Positions 53,122-62,923 are shown, counted from the stretch's first letter. The stretch: 64,000 nt of DNA from Sporosarcina cyprini (GCF_022048975.1 NZ_JAKMHX010000030.1:1-64000), one strand, 5' to 3'. Notes: generated from the sequence alone by a model not told the origin. Made by a program: numbers and translations.

Positions 53122-54351
53122 ATGTGGAGGAATCGCAATGTCTGGATCATCTTGTCAGGCGAGATGATTGCAGGATTAGGCCTATGGACGGGAATAATAG
53201 GGAATTTGGAATTCATGCAGGAGAAAGTACCATCTGATTTTGTGAAAGCTATGATTTTATCAGTGGGGTTATTAGCAGGTATTTTGGCGGGACCGCTCGC
53301 AGGAAGAATTATTGACCAGTCCAGGAAAAAGACCGTCCTGATCGTGTCCGGGATTGGCCGGCTGGCAAGTGTATTGCTCATGCTGCTTGCTTTGCAAACC
53401 GGATCTATCGCTTGGATGATCGCATTTGTCATCGGGATTCAATTGTCGGCCACTTTTTATTTTCCAGCCTTGCAATCCGCTATCCCCTTAGTCGTCAAAG
53501 AGCAGGATTTGCTGACGATGAATGGCATGCATATGAATGTGGCAACCATTGCCCGAGTGGCAGGGACTGCGCTTGCAGGCGTCATGCTCGTCTATTGGTC
53601 GCTGTCGTCTCTCTACTTCATCTCACTCATCGCTTACGGAATTTTACTCCTCTTTACGATGTCGTTGAAGATTGACGAGGAAAATGGCAATGAAAAGGCA
53701 CCCGGGGCCAGTCCTCAGAAGAGCGGCTTCATGGAAGTATTTCCGGTGTTAAAAAAGTTTCCAGCCGTCGGAATGACATTAGTTATGACGCTCATACCAT
53801 TACTGTTTTTAGGGTCATTTAACCTAATTGTCATCAATGTTAGTGAAATACAGCAGATGGCCTCCATCAAAGGATTGATTTATACGTTTGAAGGCGTCGC
53901 TTTCATGCTTGGTTCGGTAGTCATCAAACTGATAGCCAAGCGCTGGAGTACGACTCAAATCTTATTCTTTTTTGCTATGATCGTTGGCTTGTCTGAATTC
54001 ATGTTGTTTTTTGCAGATCATCTATTCATGATATTAAGTTCATTTGCTGTACTAGGATTTTCACTCGGCTGTTTTTTCCCTACCGCCATGGTCATCTTCC
54101 AAAAACGCATGCCCAAAGAGTACCACGGACGCTTTTTCTCATTCCGGAATATGCTGGAACGTGTCGTGTTCCAAGTCGTTTTATTAACGGCCGGGGCATT
54201 TTTGGACTTAATTGGCTTGCAAACTATGATGATTACTTTCAGCATCATCAGCATCACGTTGACAGGACTATTTTTCTTTATGATGAAGAAACGGAAGATT
54301 ATATTAGAACAGCAGCCGGTTGAGCCGGTAGTGACCGCAGAGAGTGTATGA
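53122..54351 (+). CDS. MFS-family transporter
   Basis: A 409-residue protein with about 12 membrane helices; the first motif is 'LAGPLAGRIIDQSRKKTVLI' (MFS motif A between helices 2 and 3), and the central loop is 'KIDEENGNEKAPGASPQKSG'. ATG 53122 follows GGGGTGGGG; open frame extends upstream into parC, but the start is here. It resembles the MFS_3 group, probably exporting a small molecule. Substrate unknown. Confidence 0.8.
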   Translation: MWRNRNVWIILSGEMIAGLGLWTGIIGNLEFMQEKVPSDFVKAMILSVGLLAGILAGPLAGRIIDQSRKKTVLIVSGIGRLASVLLMLLALQTGSIAWMIAFVIGIQLSATFYFPALQSAIPLVVKEQDLLTMNGMHMNVATIARVAGTALAGVMLVYWSLSSLYFISLIAYGILLLFTMSLKIDEENGNEKAPGASPQKSGFMEVFPVLKKFPAVGMTLVMTLIPLLFLGSFNLIVINVSEIQQMASIKGLIYTFEGVAFMLGSVVIKLIAKRWSTTQILFFFAMIVGLSEFMLFFADHLFMILSSFAVLGFSLGCFFPTAMVIFQKRMPKEYHGRFFSFRNMLERVVFQVVLLTAGAFLDLIGLQTMMITFSIISITLTGLFFFMMKKRKIILEQQPVEPVVTAESV

Positions 54352-54367
54352 CTCTTTGCGGTTTTTT
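54335..54367 (+). terminator. Terminator overlapping the MFS stop
   Basis: CCGCAGAGAGT/ACTCTTTGCGG stem followed by six T residues. The stop codon lies in the loop. Confidence 0.88.
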
Positions 54368-54550
54368 AAATGGAGTAAGAGGTAGGATTTTGAGGCGTTT
54401 GTTACTAGATGATTTCATATTTGGTTGATATTACTAAACAGGTAGTGTTAAACTTTAAGGAAAGTTTGTATTCGTAATGAGAAGAATTATAAAGAAGATC
54501 AAGTATTGCTAAACTAATTACCAATAAATAACCCTGAAGTGGAGGACTGC

Positions 54551-54735
54551 ATGTTGATCGTCACGTTACCAAAAGATAGTTATGATAAGGACAACGATAC
54601 ATTGAGGAGTGCCTGGAACGTGGGTTTAGTGTATATTGGACGACTGATGAATCAAATGAACCTTCCAAACGGGTTGCAGAAAAATTGGGTTTTAACTATT
54701 CGCATCGATTGATGTCGTTTGAATTTGAATTCTAA
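54551..54735 (+). pseudogene. Remnant of a GNAT acetyltransferase gene
   Basis: A start with a good ribosome site (GTGGAGGACTGC then ATG 54551) opens only 53 codons. In another frame, codons from 54589 to TAA 54733 encode a typical GNAT C-terminus: 'RYIEECLERGFSVYWTTDES', then NEPSKRVAEKLGF and 'NYSHRLMSFEFEF'. The N-terminal and catalytic parts are missing, so the gene has suffered deletion and frameshift. Confidence 0.7.
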
Positions 54736-54786
54736 TCAAAGCATGAAGAATCTGAGAAATTTGAACTGAAAGGAGTGAGGATATAC

Positions 54787-54926
54787 ATGGCACAAAATAA
54801 GGGAAAGTTACAGAACTGCTCTATGCAAAGTTTGCACTATGAACAACGGCGGTTGTTTGTATAGGGCTAGGAATTGATTTCCGCCAAAGAAGTATTCAGT
54901 TTGTAGTAATGACTTTGCTGCCTTAA
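54787..54926 (+). pseudogene. Broken small membrane protein gene
   Basis: ATG 54787 after AAAGGAGTGAGG opens 25 codons. A shifted frame from 54804 reads KVTELLYAKFAL, an in-frame TGA, then 'TTAVVCIGLGIDFRQRSIQF' and VVMTLLP, to TAA 54924. The pieces join into a plausible small membrane protein with one frameshift and one nonsense codon (Trp to TGA fits). Family not recognised. Confidence 0.6.
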
Positions 54927-54958
54927 AAAGAAGAATATTTTTAAGGAGCAAATGAAAC

Positions 54959-55225
54959 ATGAAATATATTAATGCAGAGAGTATATTACCAAAAGAACTC
55001 GTGGAGGAATTACAGAAATATGTAAATGGAGAAATGATTTACGTCCCTATTTCAAAGAATTTACATAAGCAATGGGGCGAGTGTTCGGGGATTAAAAAAC
55101 AGTTAACTGCTAGGAACCATGCAATCCGACAACAATTTTCTCACGGAGTCACGATTGATCAACTTTCCAAACAATTTTTTCTTTCTCATGACAGTATTAA
55201 GAAAATAGTATATACAAAAAAATAG
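54959..55225 (+). CDS. CD3324-family helix-turn-helix protein
   Basis: An 88-residue small protein: 'INAESILPKELVEELQKYV', 'GEMIYVPISKN' and a C-terminal helix-turn-helix ('GVTIDQLSKQFFLSHDSIKK'). It matches the CD3324 family found across Firmicutes, which is probably DNA-binding. AAGGAG lies 10 nt before ATG. It is the only intact gene in a decayed stretch. Confidence 0.8.
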   Translation: MKYINAESILPKELVEELQKYVNGEMIYVPISKNLHKQWGECSGIKKQLTARNHAIRQQFSHGVTIDQLSKQFFLSHDSIKKIVYTKK

Positions 55226-55234
55226 AATGGTTTT

Positions 55235-55267
55235 GTCACACTGGGCTAAATCTGGTGTGACTTTTTT
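55235..55267 (+). terminator. Rho-independent terminator
   Basis: GTCACAC/GTGTGAC stem with a 13-nt loop followed by TTTTTT. Confidence 0.85.
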
Positions 55268-55367
55268 ATGTAAAGAACAGTTACGAATCGTGTATTATCT
55301 ATCATTCATTTGCCTGTTTCTATACAATGACGACAGATACAAATCCAACTAGGTAAAGGAGAAGGCT

Positions 55368-55910
55368 ATGAAAATAGAAGTTCGCTTAACTGAAAAGTGT
55401 GATGCCTACATTATAAAAAACTTATATCCCTTATACTTATATGATCTGTCTGGGCACTATGAAAGGCTCCCGAATGTCCATGGAATCTATGAGGAAAGTG
55501 ACGAAGTTAAAACCTTGCAGGAGCAGTATGGTATCCAAAATATTTGGTGGGAGAAGCCCGACATACTTTTTCCTTATTTAATTTTATCAGAGGGAACGCC
55601 GGCAGGTTTTATCTTCATTGCTACTCCGCCTTATTGCAATAAAGGAATTGATTTTTTTGTTAATGAATTTTTTTTAATTCAATCATTACGAGGGAAGGGA
55701 ATTGCGGAAAAAGCAGCCAATATTGTATTTGATCAATATAAAGGGAAATGGGAGCTGTTTACTAACCCGTTCGAGAAAAACATTGCGGGACAGAAATTTT
55801 GGAGAAAGTGCTTGTCCAATTATACAAAAGGAGCCTTCACTGAGATAAACGGAGAAACATTTAATGGATATCAGACGATTTTTCGATTTGATAATCGGAA
55901 CAGTAATTGA
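55368..55910 (+). CDS. GNAT-family acetyltransferase
   Basis: A 180-residue acetyltransferase-fold protein. The acetyl-CoA loop is 'FFLIQSLRGKGIAEKAANIV' (about residues 101-120), with the later 'NPFEKNIAGQKFWRKCL' typical of GNATs. GTAAAGGAGAAG precedes the ATG. Substrate unknown. Confidence 0.78.
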   Translation: MKIEVRLTEKCDAYIIKNLYPLYLYDLSGHYERLPNVHGIYEESDEVKTLQEQYGIQNIWWEKPDILFPYLILSEGTPAGFIFIATPPYCNKGIDFFVNEFFLIQSLRGKGIAEKAANIVFDQYKGKWELFTNPFEKNIAGQKFWRKCLSNYTKGAFTEINGETFNGYQTIFRFDNRNSN

Positions 55911-55978
55911 TTGTGAAGAACAACACAGACATAACTCCCAAATTCAATTAGAGTTGAATTACAAAGAGGAAACGTCCA

Positions 55979-56008
55979 TTAAAAAACACATATAGAGTGC
56001 GTTTTTTA
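55979..56008. terminator. Bidirectional terminator between convergent genes
   Basis: AAAAAACACA...GAGTGCGTTTTTT hairpin with A- and T-runs on both sides, between the GNAT gene and a minus-strand small gene. Confidence 0.5.
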
Positions 56009-56023
56009 TTTTTATCTCTCTAC

Positions 56024-56254
56024 TTAAGACCTATCGGTATTGTCATGGGCATTTATCTTATCGCTAGTCTTCTTTCTTTTGAAGGTCACGTAAATCCAAT
56101 TACAAGCTATTACGAAGCCAACGACGGACAGATACCAGAGTACGAAAGTGAGATTTAGTTCACGTTCCACGACAAAGATGCCAGTAATACTCCCAATAAA
56201 TGATGCTATAGCCAGTCTACTTACTATCCAATTGGGATTTGAAAGTATTTTCAT
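56024..56254 (-). CDS. Small membrane protein, unknown function
   Basis: A 76-residue protein with two hydrophobic helices (about residues 11-28 and 34-56) and a charged tail ('FKRKKTSDKINAHDNTDR'). GGAAGGAG lies 9 nt before ATG 56254. No family recognised. The 350 bp to the next gene (56255-56604) are AT-rich; a TATAAT at 56451-56456 is the only clear element. Confidence 0.55.
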   Translation of the reverse strand: MKILSNPNWIVSRLAIASFIGSITGIFVVERELNLTFVLWYLSVVGFVIACNWIYVTFKRKKTSDKINAHDNTDRS

Positions 56255-56604
56255 TTCAACGCGCTCCTTCCATTATCAATATTCTACATGCTGACTTACA
56301 TGCAATACATCTGTACCTCCCCCTAACTTACCTTACAGTATGAACCATTTACTCTATTGTAACATTAAACTTATATATTATTAAAATTATTCAATTATTA
56401 TCGACTATAGTTATGGTCATTGACTGCAATACACCCATTAAATAATCTGATATAATTGAAGTATAAAATAAAATAATTCCAATTAACTCTACAATTAACA
56501 GTAACCCCAGAAATAAGGGTGGGACAATCTGAAGAAATTGATTAGTATATGCATCACAACTAACATCATTAACGGGAAACGGGATAAAAGGGGATGGAAA
56601 TTGA

Positions 56605-57633
56605 ATGAAAAGATTAGTGATATTTGGATTGATTGCTACTGCGGCGCTACTTGGGGGTTGTGAGAAAGAAGAGCAGACGGACGCAAATGCTGACCTGCCC
56701 CAGAAAGGGAGGGGTCAAGAAATACAGCAAGTAGAAACAGCTGCCGATAAGTATTGGTCCCAGGCGATCGATTCAGAACTTTGTCAAACAATCGGAGAAT
56801 GCCGTGATTTGGGGGATGAATATGGAAGTGAGTTTTTTTATGATTTCATAGGTGGGCTCAATGCGTCTAATCGAATGTCGTCTTTAAATATATACACGGA
56901 AGAAGATAAGTCAGTTTTCTCTAAAAATACAATGAAAGAGGAAGTTCCTATTGTCGCACGTTATGAAATAAAAGAAGATCAATTTATTTTGACGAAAGGC
57001 GAAGAAGAAAGTATGTTCACAGGCATAGCCGACCTTGTTCTTGCTATATTCAATAGAAATAAAATAAATGTCAAAATGATTGATTTTCAAGAGGATATTT
57101 ATATGCATGTAAATACTTATGAAGATAAATTGTATATTCCTTCTAATTTGGTCAAGCAGTGGCTTCAATCTCATACTTTACCCATACTAGTTCATGAATA
57201 TGGGCATCTGTTAACATGGAATGAAGCGGATTTTGTCATTTCGGATACCTGTCCAGAAGAACAATTTTATTTCAAGCCGCATGGTGGGGAATGTTATAAC
57301 CCTGACAGCTATATGAACCACTTTTATCAAACCTATTGGAAGAACTATGAGGAGCAATGGCTACAGGGCGGATATGAGTCTGTAGAAGATAGGATTGCAT
57401 TTTATGAGGATCAAAAAGAGTCATTTATTACGATCTACGCCAGTTTAAATCCTTATGAAGATATTACAGAGTCTTTTACATTCTTTATGTTAACGCCATA
57501 CAATAACGATCCTCAAACGGTAGCAGAAGAGAAAGTGAATTTCTTTTATCAGTTTCCGGAGCTGGTGGAGTATCGAACTTTTGTAATTAAGACATTAAAA
57601 GATCGAAAAGATGAGATGTTATCTTTTTGGTAA
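56605..57633 (+). CDS. Lipoprotein zinc metallopeptidase (HExxH)
   Basis: A 342-residue predicted lipoprotein (lipobox LLGGC, Cys-19) facing outward. The zinc motif is 'PILVHEYGHLLTWNE' (HEYGH, about residues 199-203), and a likely third ligand is the Glu in 'YEDITESFTFFML' (about 287), the gluzincin arrangement. Paired cysteines in 'SELCQTIGECRD' and 'ISDTCPEE'/'GGECYNP' may form disulfides. Start is ATG 56605 with a weak ribosome site (GGGGATGGAAATTGA). It lies 230 bp upstream of an ECF sigma operon. Target proteins unknown. Confidence 0.72.
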   Translation: MKRLVIFGLIATAALLGGCEKEEQTDANADLPQKGRGQEIQQVETAADKYWSQAIDSELCQTIGECRDLGDEYGSEFFYDFIGGLNASNRMSSLNIYTEEDKSVFSKNTMKEEVPIVARYEIKEDQFILTKGEEESMFTGIADLVLAIFNRNKINVKMIDFQEDIYMHVNTYEDKLYIPSNLVKQWLQSHTLPILVHEYGHLLTWNEADFVISDTCPEEQFYFKPHGGECYNPDSYMNHFYQTYWKNYEEQWLQGGYESVEDRIAFYEDQKESFITIYASLNPYEDITESFTFFMLTPYNNDPQTVAEEKVNFFYQFPELVEYRTFVIKTLKDRKDEMLSFW

Positions 57634-57791
57634 CTACTAACTTATACTAACACACCCATAATCAACTCAGTCCAATTACTTAACCTTATATCGTTGATTA
57701 CTTTGTAATTAACGATTTAGGGTTTTTTTATAACCTGATTTGCCTATGCCAAGTGAAAAAAGTTAATAAAAATCAGGGATCTTCATTAATT

Positions 57792-57818
57792 TGAACCCAA
57801 TATGACTTGATAATCGTC
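57792..57818 (+). promoter_or_regulatory. ECF-type promoter of the sigma gene
   Basis: TGAACC (57792-57797), 17-nt gap, CGTC (57815-57818). This fits the ECF pattern TGAAAC-N16/17-CGTC, consistent with autoregulation of the downstream sigma factor. Confidence 0.6.
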
Positions 57819-57859
57819 TAATTGCTGAATTAGAGAAGGATGGAAGGGGGGATAGAAGA

Positions 57860-58387
57860 TTGAAAAAAGAAGAAAAGGACTTTATGTTAGAAAAACTGAT
57901 GATTCGATATGGAGATGAATTGGTAAGATTAGCATTTTCCTATGTAAAAGATATTGAGAGTGCTAAGGATATGGTTCAAAATTCGTTTATCAAATGCTAT
58001 AACAACCTGGAGTCATTTCGGAAAGATTCTCAACTGAAAACTTGGCTCTATCGAATAGTAATTAACGAATGTAAAGATTATTTAAAGAGTTGGAATTACA
58101 AAAAGGTGCAGGTGAAAAGTTTTATTAATGAAACAACAAAGTCCATATTACCATCTTTAGAGAGGACAGTTATCGATAAACAAAATAATAAAGGGCTAAA
58201 AGATACGATCTTTTCTCTTCCAAAGATTTATCGGGAAGTAGTTTATTTGTATTTCTATGAATCCTTAAGTACTGAGGAAATTTCCATAGTTTTAGACGTT
58301 TCAGTAGATACTATAAAAACTCGATTAAGAAGAGCAAAGCAAAGATTGGAGCCATTGATAAGGGAGGCAGAACTTCATGAAAGGTAA
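57860..58387 (+). CDS. ECF-type RNA polymerase sigma factor
   Basis: A 175-residue group 4 sigma factor. Region 2: 'RLAFSYVKDIESAKDMVQNS' and 'FIKCYNNLESFRKDSQLKTW'. Region 4: 'LSTEEISIVLDVSVDTIKTR' then LRRAKQRLEP. The start is TTG 57860 after AAGGGGGGA. It overlaps the next gene by 11 bp, the usual coupling to an anti-sigma partner. An ECF-like promoter lies just upstream. It probably responds to an envelope signal read by the membrane partner. Confidence 0.88.
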   Translation: MKKEEKDFMLEKLMIRYGDELVRLAFSYVKDIESAKDMVQNSFIKCYNNLESFRKDSQLKTWLYRIVINECKDYLKSWNYKKVQVKSFINETTKSILPSLERTVIDKQNNKGLKDTIFSLPKIYREVVYLYFYESLSTEEISIVLDVSVDTIKTRLRRAKQRLEPLIREAELHER

Positions 58388-59354
58388 ATTCGTTGAAGAA
58401 AAATACATGGCAGATCAAGAATTACATTTTACAAGTGCAGATCGTAAAAAAGTATTTCGAAAGATTGCTGAACTTGAAAAGAATGTTAACAAGAAATCAG
58501 TTGGAATTCCCACGAGAATTTTTGCGCCGCTTACAATTTCTTTATTAGTAGTAGGTTTATGTGTTTTATTGTTTACACCATTATTTTCGTCTGTAAGCGT
58601 TTTTCCTATGAAGAAGGACATAGCAGCAAGTGAATCAGCGTCAAAGGTTGACGAAGTCATAACAACCCTAATATCCGTTAAAGATGAAACGAATAGAATA
58701 CCTATTAACTTTTTATTTTCTTATAATAAAGCCAAAGAAAAGGTGAAAGTGTTATCTATTCCACGAGATACTTATGTTCCAATAGAGAATAAGGATGGTA
58801 CGATAATACATGATAAAATGACCTTTGCTTATATGGAGGGGGCTGGGGCAGAGAGTGTAAAGAATACTGTGTCTGAACTATTTGATTTACCAATTGACTA
58901 TTATGCGGTTATCGATTTGGAATCATTTTCACAAGCGATTGATTCTGTAAGTGGAATAGATCATGAACTGAAGGAAGAAATTAGAGTTAGAGCTATTTCT
59001 CAACCGGCATTCGAATTCCAAAAGGGAATAAATCGGTTGAATGGAGAAGAGGTTTTAGCATTATTAATGGATGCAACAGTTGGAAAGAACTTGGATGATG
59101 AAGACTTATTAAACCTTATAAGTGATGTGATGAATAAAACCAAAAATGGAATTTCACAGATACAATATAATAATACAGTAGAAGGGAATATGCCAATAAA
59201 GCAGTTTTTTGAAGATAAAAGAGAAATTCGTTCTCTACAGTTAGTATCGTTAATCGAGGGAAAGAAAGATGTTATGATTAATGAAAAATACTATATTAAA
59301 TTTGAAAAAGCTTTTTTACATTCTGCTACGGAAAAGTTAACTCATTTTGACTAA
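58377..59354 (+). CDS. Membrane LCP-like protein, probable anti-sigma factor
   Basis: A 325-residue protein: cytoplasmic N-terminus of about 47 residues, one membrane helix (about 48-70) and an external LytR-CpsA-Psr-like domain. LCP blocks seen: 'VKVLSIPRDTYVPI', 'IHDKMTFAYMEGAGAESVKN' and 'LPIDYYAVIDLESFSQAID'. The segment after 'NRLNGEEVLALLMDATVG' lacks the arginines that bind the polyprenyl pyrophosphate in catalytic LCP enzymes. The coupled position behind an ECF gene suggests that the cytoplasmic part binds the sigma factor and the LCP domain senses an envelope ligand. AGGGAGG precedes ATG 58377. Confidence 0.7.
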   Translation: MKGKFVEEKYMADQELHFTSADRKKVFRKIAELEKNVNKKSVGIPTRIFAPLTISLLVVGLCVLLFTPLFSSVSVFPMKKDIAASESASKVDEVITTLISVKDETNRIPINFLFSYNKAKEKVKVLSIPRDTYVPIENKDGTIIHDKMTFAYMEGAGAESVKNTVSELFDLPIDYYAVIDLESFSQAIDSVSGIDHELKEEIRVRAISQPAFEFQKGINRLNGEEVLALLMDATVGKNLDDEDLLNLISDVMNKTKNGISQIQYNNTVEGNMPIKQFFEDKREIRSLQLVSLIEGKKDVMINEKYYIKFEKAFLHSATEKLTHFD

Positions 59355-59525
59355 AGTACTTTTCAATAAGTTGTGGATGATGGGCAGCTTGAATATTCTA
59401 AACAAGTCTTCAATAATTGGCAAACGCTTCTGAATTTATTTTCTCTAAATGAGCGCCAAGCGACAAAAGGGATGGTATTCGTTTATATATGGGATAGATT
59501 GCGAAGCATTAACAAGGGGGATAAT

Positions 59526-60304
59526 ATGCGGATTTTAGAAGGAAAAATTGCAATAGTAACAGGAGCAAGTCGTTCTCAAGGGATTGGGGCTGCAATTTGT
59601 TTAATGCTTGCAGAATCTGGTGCCGATATCTTTTTCACTCATTGGAGCGATTATGATGAAAATGAGGGGAATGGTTTAGAAAGTGATTTTCCGAATCAAT
59701 TAAGTGAGATCATTAAAAAATCAGGTGTACGCTGTGAACATATGGAGGCTGATCTATCAGAGCTGGAAACACAAAAGGCCATTCTGAATAGGTGTGAAAA
59801 ACAACTTGGAACGCCAAGTTTATTGATAAATAACGCAGCATATGACAAACTAGTTGATTTTCGAAACATAGATGCACAAGTACTGGATGATCACTATATG
59901 GTGAATAATAGAGGAACAATTTTATTAAGCACTGAATTTGCCAAGAGGTTTGAGAAAGCCTTTCCCGAAAAAAGTGGGGGAAGGATTATTAACCTTGTCT
60001 CGAAAGGCCCAGATCCCAACAATCTTGCCTATATTGCCTCAAAAGGTATGTTGATTGCAATAACGGAACCGTTATCAGTTGGACTTGCACCTCTTGGGAT
60101 TACGGTAAATTCAGTTGACCCTGACCGACTGATTCAGGTTGGATGGATGAGGCAACAAAAGATTCCTTGTCACGTCTTTTTCCTACTGGAAATGTTGGAA
60201 CACCACAAGATGCTGCCAGGTTAATAAAATTTCTGGCGAGTGACGAATCAGGATGGATTACTGGTCAGGTTATTAAATCAGAAGGCGGTTATATAGGAAG
60301 ATAG
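59526..60304 (+). pseudogene. Short-chain dehydrogenase/reductase gene with a 1-bp frameshift
   Basis: ATG 59526 (after AAGGGGG) starts a classical SDR: the NAD(P) motif 'IAIVTGASRSQGIG', 'LLINNAAYDKLVD' and the catalytic region 'RIINLVSKGPDPNNLAYIAS' with YxxxK as Y-I-A-S-K. At about 60123 one base is missing: the expected 'VDPGPTDSGWMDE' reads on only in the -1 frame, which continues normally through 'VGTPQDAARLIKFLASDESG' and 'WITGQVIKSEGGYIGR' to TAG 60302. The unshifted frame ends at 60224 with unrelated residues. It is a recent frameshift or a sequencing error. Confidence 0.85.
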
Positions 60305-60407
60305 CCTACAGCAATTTGGCGCCAACTAATGATGAGTAAAAGCCATTAATATACGGCATTATCCCATAATGATTCCATATTGCATACGCAGAGGAGGGAA
60401 GTATCTT

Positions 60408-60752
60408 ATGAAGATTTCAAGTTCTATCAGGTGCTTTGCCATTTTCTCAATACTTTTGAGTGGCCTTTATGGTTGTTCTTCAAATGCAGACTGGAATTCA
60501 GCATTTGTTGTATGGAATGGTGATATGTATGAAATCAGCAATGAATATGTCGAGGAAGCAGATGAAGAAATCGGGAAGGTAACAAAGTATTCGGATAAGG
60601 AAGGGACATACTCAGGCAACTTCTCAAACAAGTATCGAAAAGGGACTAGACTTTATTCAATAAAAGACATAAAAACGGATGAAGCAATTGCTATTGAGGA
60701 AGATGGAAAATATCGTAAAGCCATTAATAATGGAACGTATGGGAAGAAGTAA
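60408..60752 (+). CDS. Small lipoprotein, unknown function
   Basis: A 114-residue predicted lipoprotein: signal 'FAIFSILLSGLYGCSSNADW' with lipobox LYGC, then a short polar domain ('AFVVWNGDMYEISNEYVEEA', 'IGKVTKYSDKEGTYSGNFSN'). ATG 60408 follows GGAGGGAAG. It resembles the small NisI/YcdA-like lipoproteins only loosely. Followed by another small exported protein gene. Confidence 0.65.
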   Translation: MKISSSIRCFAIFSILLSGLYGCSSNADWNSAFVVWNGDMYEISNEYVEEADEEIGKVTKYSDKEGTYSGNFSNKYRKGTRLYSIKDIKTDEAIAIEEDGKYRKAINNGTYGKK

Positions 60753-60803
60753 TTATCAGCAATCCGGACTCGTTAAACGTGAAAAGCTACAGGGAGGAGA
60801 AAA

Positions 60804-61145
60804 ATGAAATTAAAAACAACAGTTGGAATGTTCATTTCCGCATGTGCCATCATAGGAATTGTACTATTTGGCTTAATGAAAAAAGAACCTTACAGTACAG
60901 TGGCGGTGATGGACTCCTTATGGGATAAATATGATGTTCAAAGTACAATGATCGGTGACACTGAACCTGTGCTGGATGTGTCAGTTTACGATGAAAAAGA
61001 CATAATAAAGGTTGAAAGTTATTTAAAAAACAACTTATCCAAGGAAGATTTAGCACACTTCAAACTTGTTGTGTATCAGTATTCAGAAAACATATGGGAA
61101 TTTAGGGAGAATGCACAGGAAAAGCGAAAATCGGTTTATAAATAA
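60804..61145 (+). CDS. Small membrane-anchored protein, unknown function
   Basis: A 113-residue protein with an N-terminal hydrophobic helix (about residues 5-24) and an external domain ('LDVSVYDEKDIIKVESYLKN', 'FKLVVYQYSENIWEF') of alternating strand and helix character. CAGGGAGGAG precedes ATG 60804. Probably co-transcribed with the lipoprotein 51 bp upstream. No family recognised. Confidence 0.6.
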   Translation: MKLKTTVGMFISACAIIGIVLFGLMKKEPYSTVAVMDSLWDKYDVQSTMIGDTEPVLDVSVYDEKDIIKVESYLKNNLSKEDLAHFKLVVYQYSENIWEFRENAQEKRKSVYK

Positions 61146-61160
61146 CTAGATATGTTTTAG

Positions 61161-61209
61161 ATCAAAAGCCAAATTCCTGCTTCAAATAGATTGGAGTTTG
61201 GCTTTTGAT
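61161..61209 (+). terminator. Terminator-like hairpin
   Basis: ATCAAAAGCCAAA/TTTGGCTTTTGAT form a perfect 13-bp stem; the T-rich arm is inside the stem. Confidence 0.6.
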
Positions 61210-61322
61210 AATTAAATTTCGTTTTTAAAATCAAGATAAATATCGACTTACAGATAACATTGCGATCTATATAAAAAATACGTTATATCTCAATATCTCA
61301 AGTATACTTATCTAAGAAACGC

Positions 61323-61357
<35 letters not shown>

Positions 61358-61361
61358 CAAA

Positions 61362-61409
61362 AAGAAAAAAAGAGGCATTCTACGTATCGCCTTTTCTGTC
61401 AGTTGCCTC
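61362..61409 (-). terminator. Possible terminator of the endonuclease gene
   Basis: GAGGCA (61372-61377) and TGCCTC (61404-61409) flank a long loop. On the minus strand the stem is followed by a T-rich run. Confidence 0.5.
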
Positions 61410-61414
61410 ATAAA

Positions 61415-62518
<1,104 letters not shown>

Positions 62519-62536
62519 TTAGTTAGTGTTATTTTT

Positions 62537-62558
62537 ATTATAACCGAATATACGTTCG
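62537..62558 (-). promoter_or_regulatory. LexA-like box next to the endonuclease -10
   Basis: On the minus strand CGAACGTATATTCG (62558-62545) differs at one base from the LexA/DinR consensus CGAAC-RNRY-GTTCG and is followed 2 nt later by a perfect TATAAT (62542-62537), about 30 nt before the start. No good -35 is visible. Confidence 0.6.
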
Positions 62559-62788
62559 TGTTTCCACCTAAATTACTATTCGACAAACCATAAAGCTGCT
62601 TTTTCTAATTATTTTCCAAATAATCCTTTCTAATTATTTATTTATGGGATAAAACGAAAAATCCAATAACAAAAGGCCAATCGAACCAATTAAAAGGGTC
62701 TATCTCCCCTTTTTCCATGACTAGGCCATTTAATGGATTGGCAGCGTCTGTTTTTCTATGTTACGGTTAGGCCGGCACAATTGTACAA

Positions 62789-62923
62789 ATCTTCGGGGCA
62801 AGGTGAAATTCCTTACCGGCGGTGATCGAGCATATAGCTCGTCAGTCCGTGACCCGTTTTCCGCATGGAAACGGTGGAGCTGGTGTAACTCCGGCACCGA
62901 CAGTATAGTCTGGATGGGAGAAG
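62789..62923 (+). promoter_or_regulatory. FMN riboswitch (RFN element)
   Basis: Conserved RFN blocks occur in order: 'ATCTTCGGGGCA' at 62789, 'GGTGAAATTCCTTACCGGCG', 'GTCAGTCCGTGACCCG' and 'CTGGATGGGAGAAG' ending at 62923. FMN binding shuts off the riboflavin operon. Downstream, CCCTTTC (about 62960-62966) can pair with GAGAGGGGG (62974-62982), which holds the ribD ribosome site, so control may be at translation; no T-run terminator is evident. Confidence 0.95.

Noticed and set aside
57688..57728. Terminator after the metallopeptidase gene
   Set aside because: TCGTT...AACGA pairing is imperfect and the T-run is about 9 nt away from the stem.
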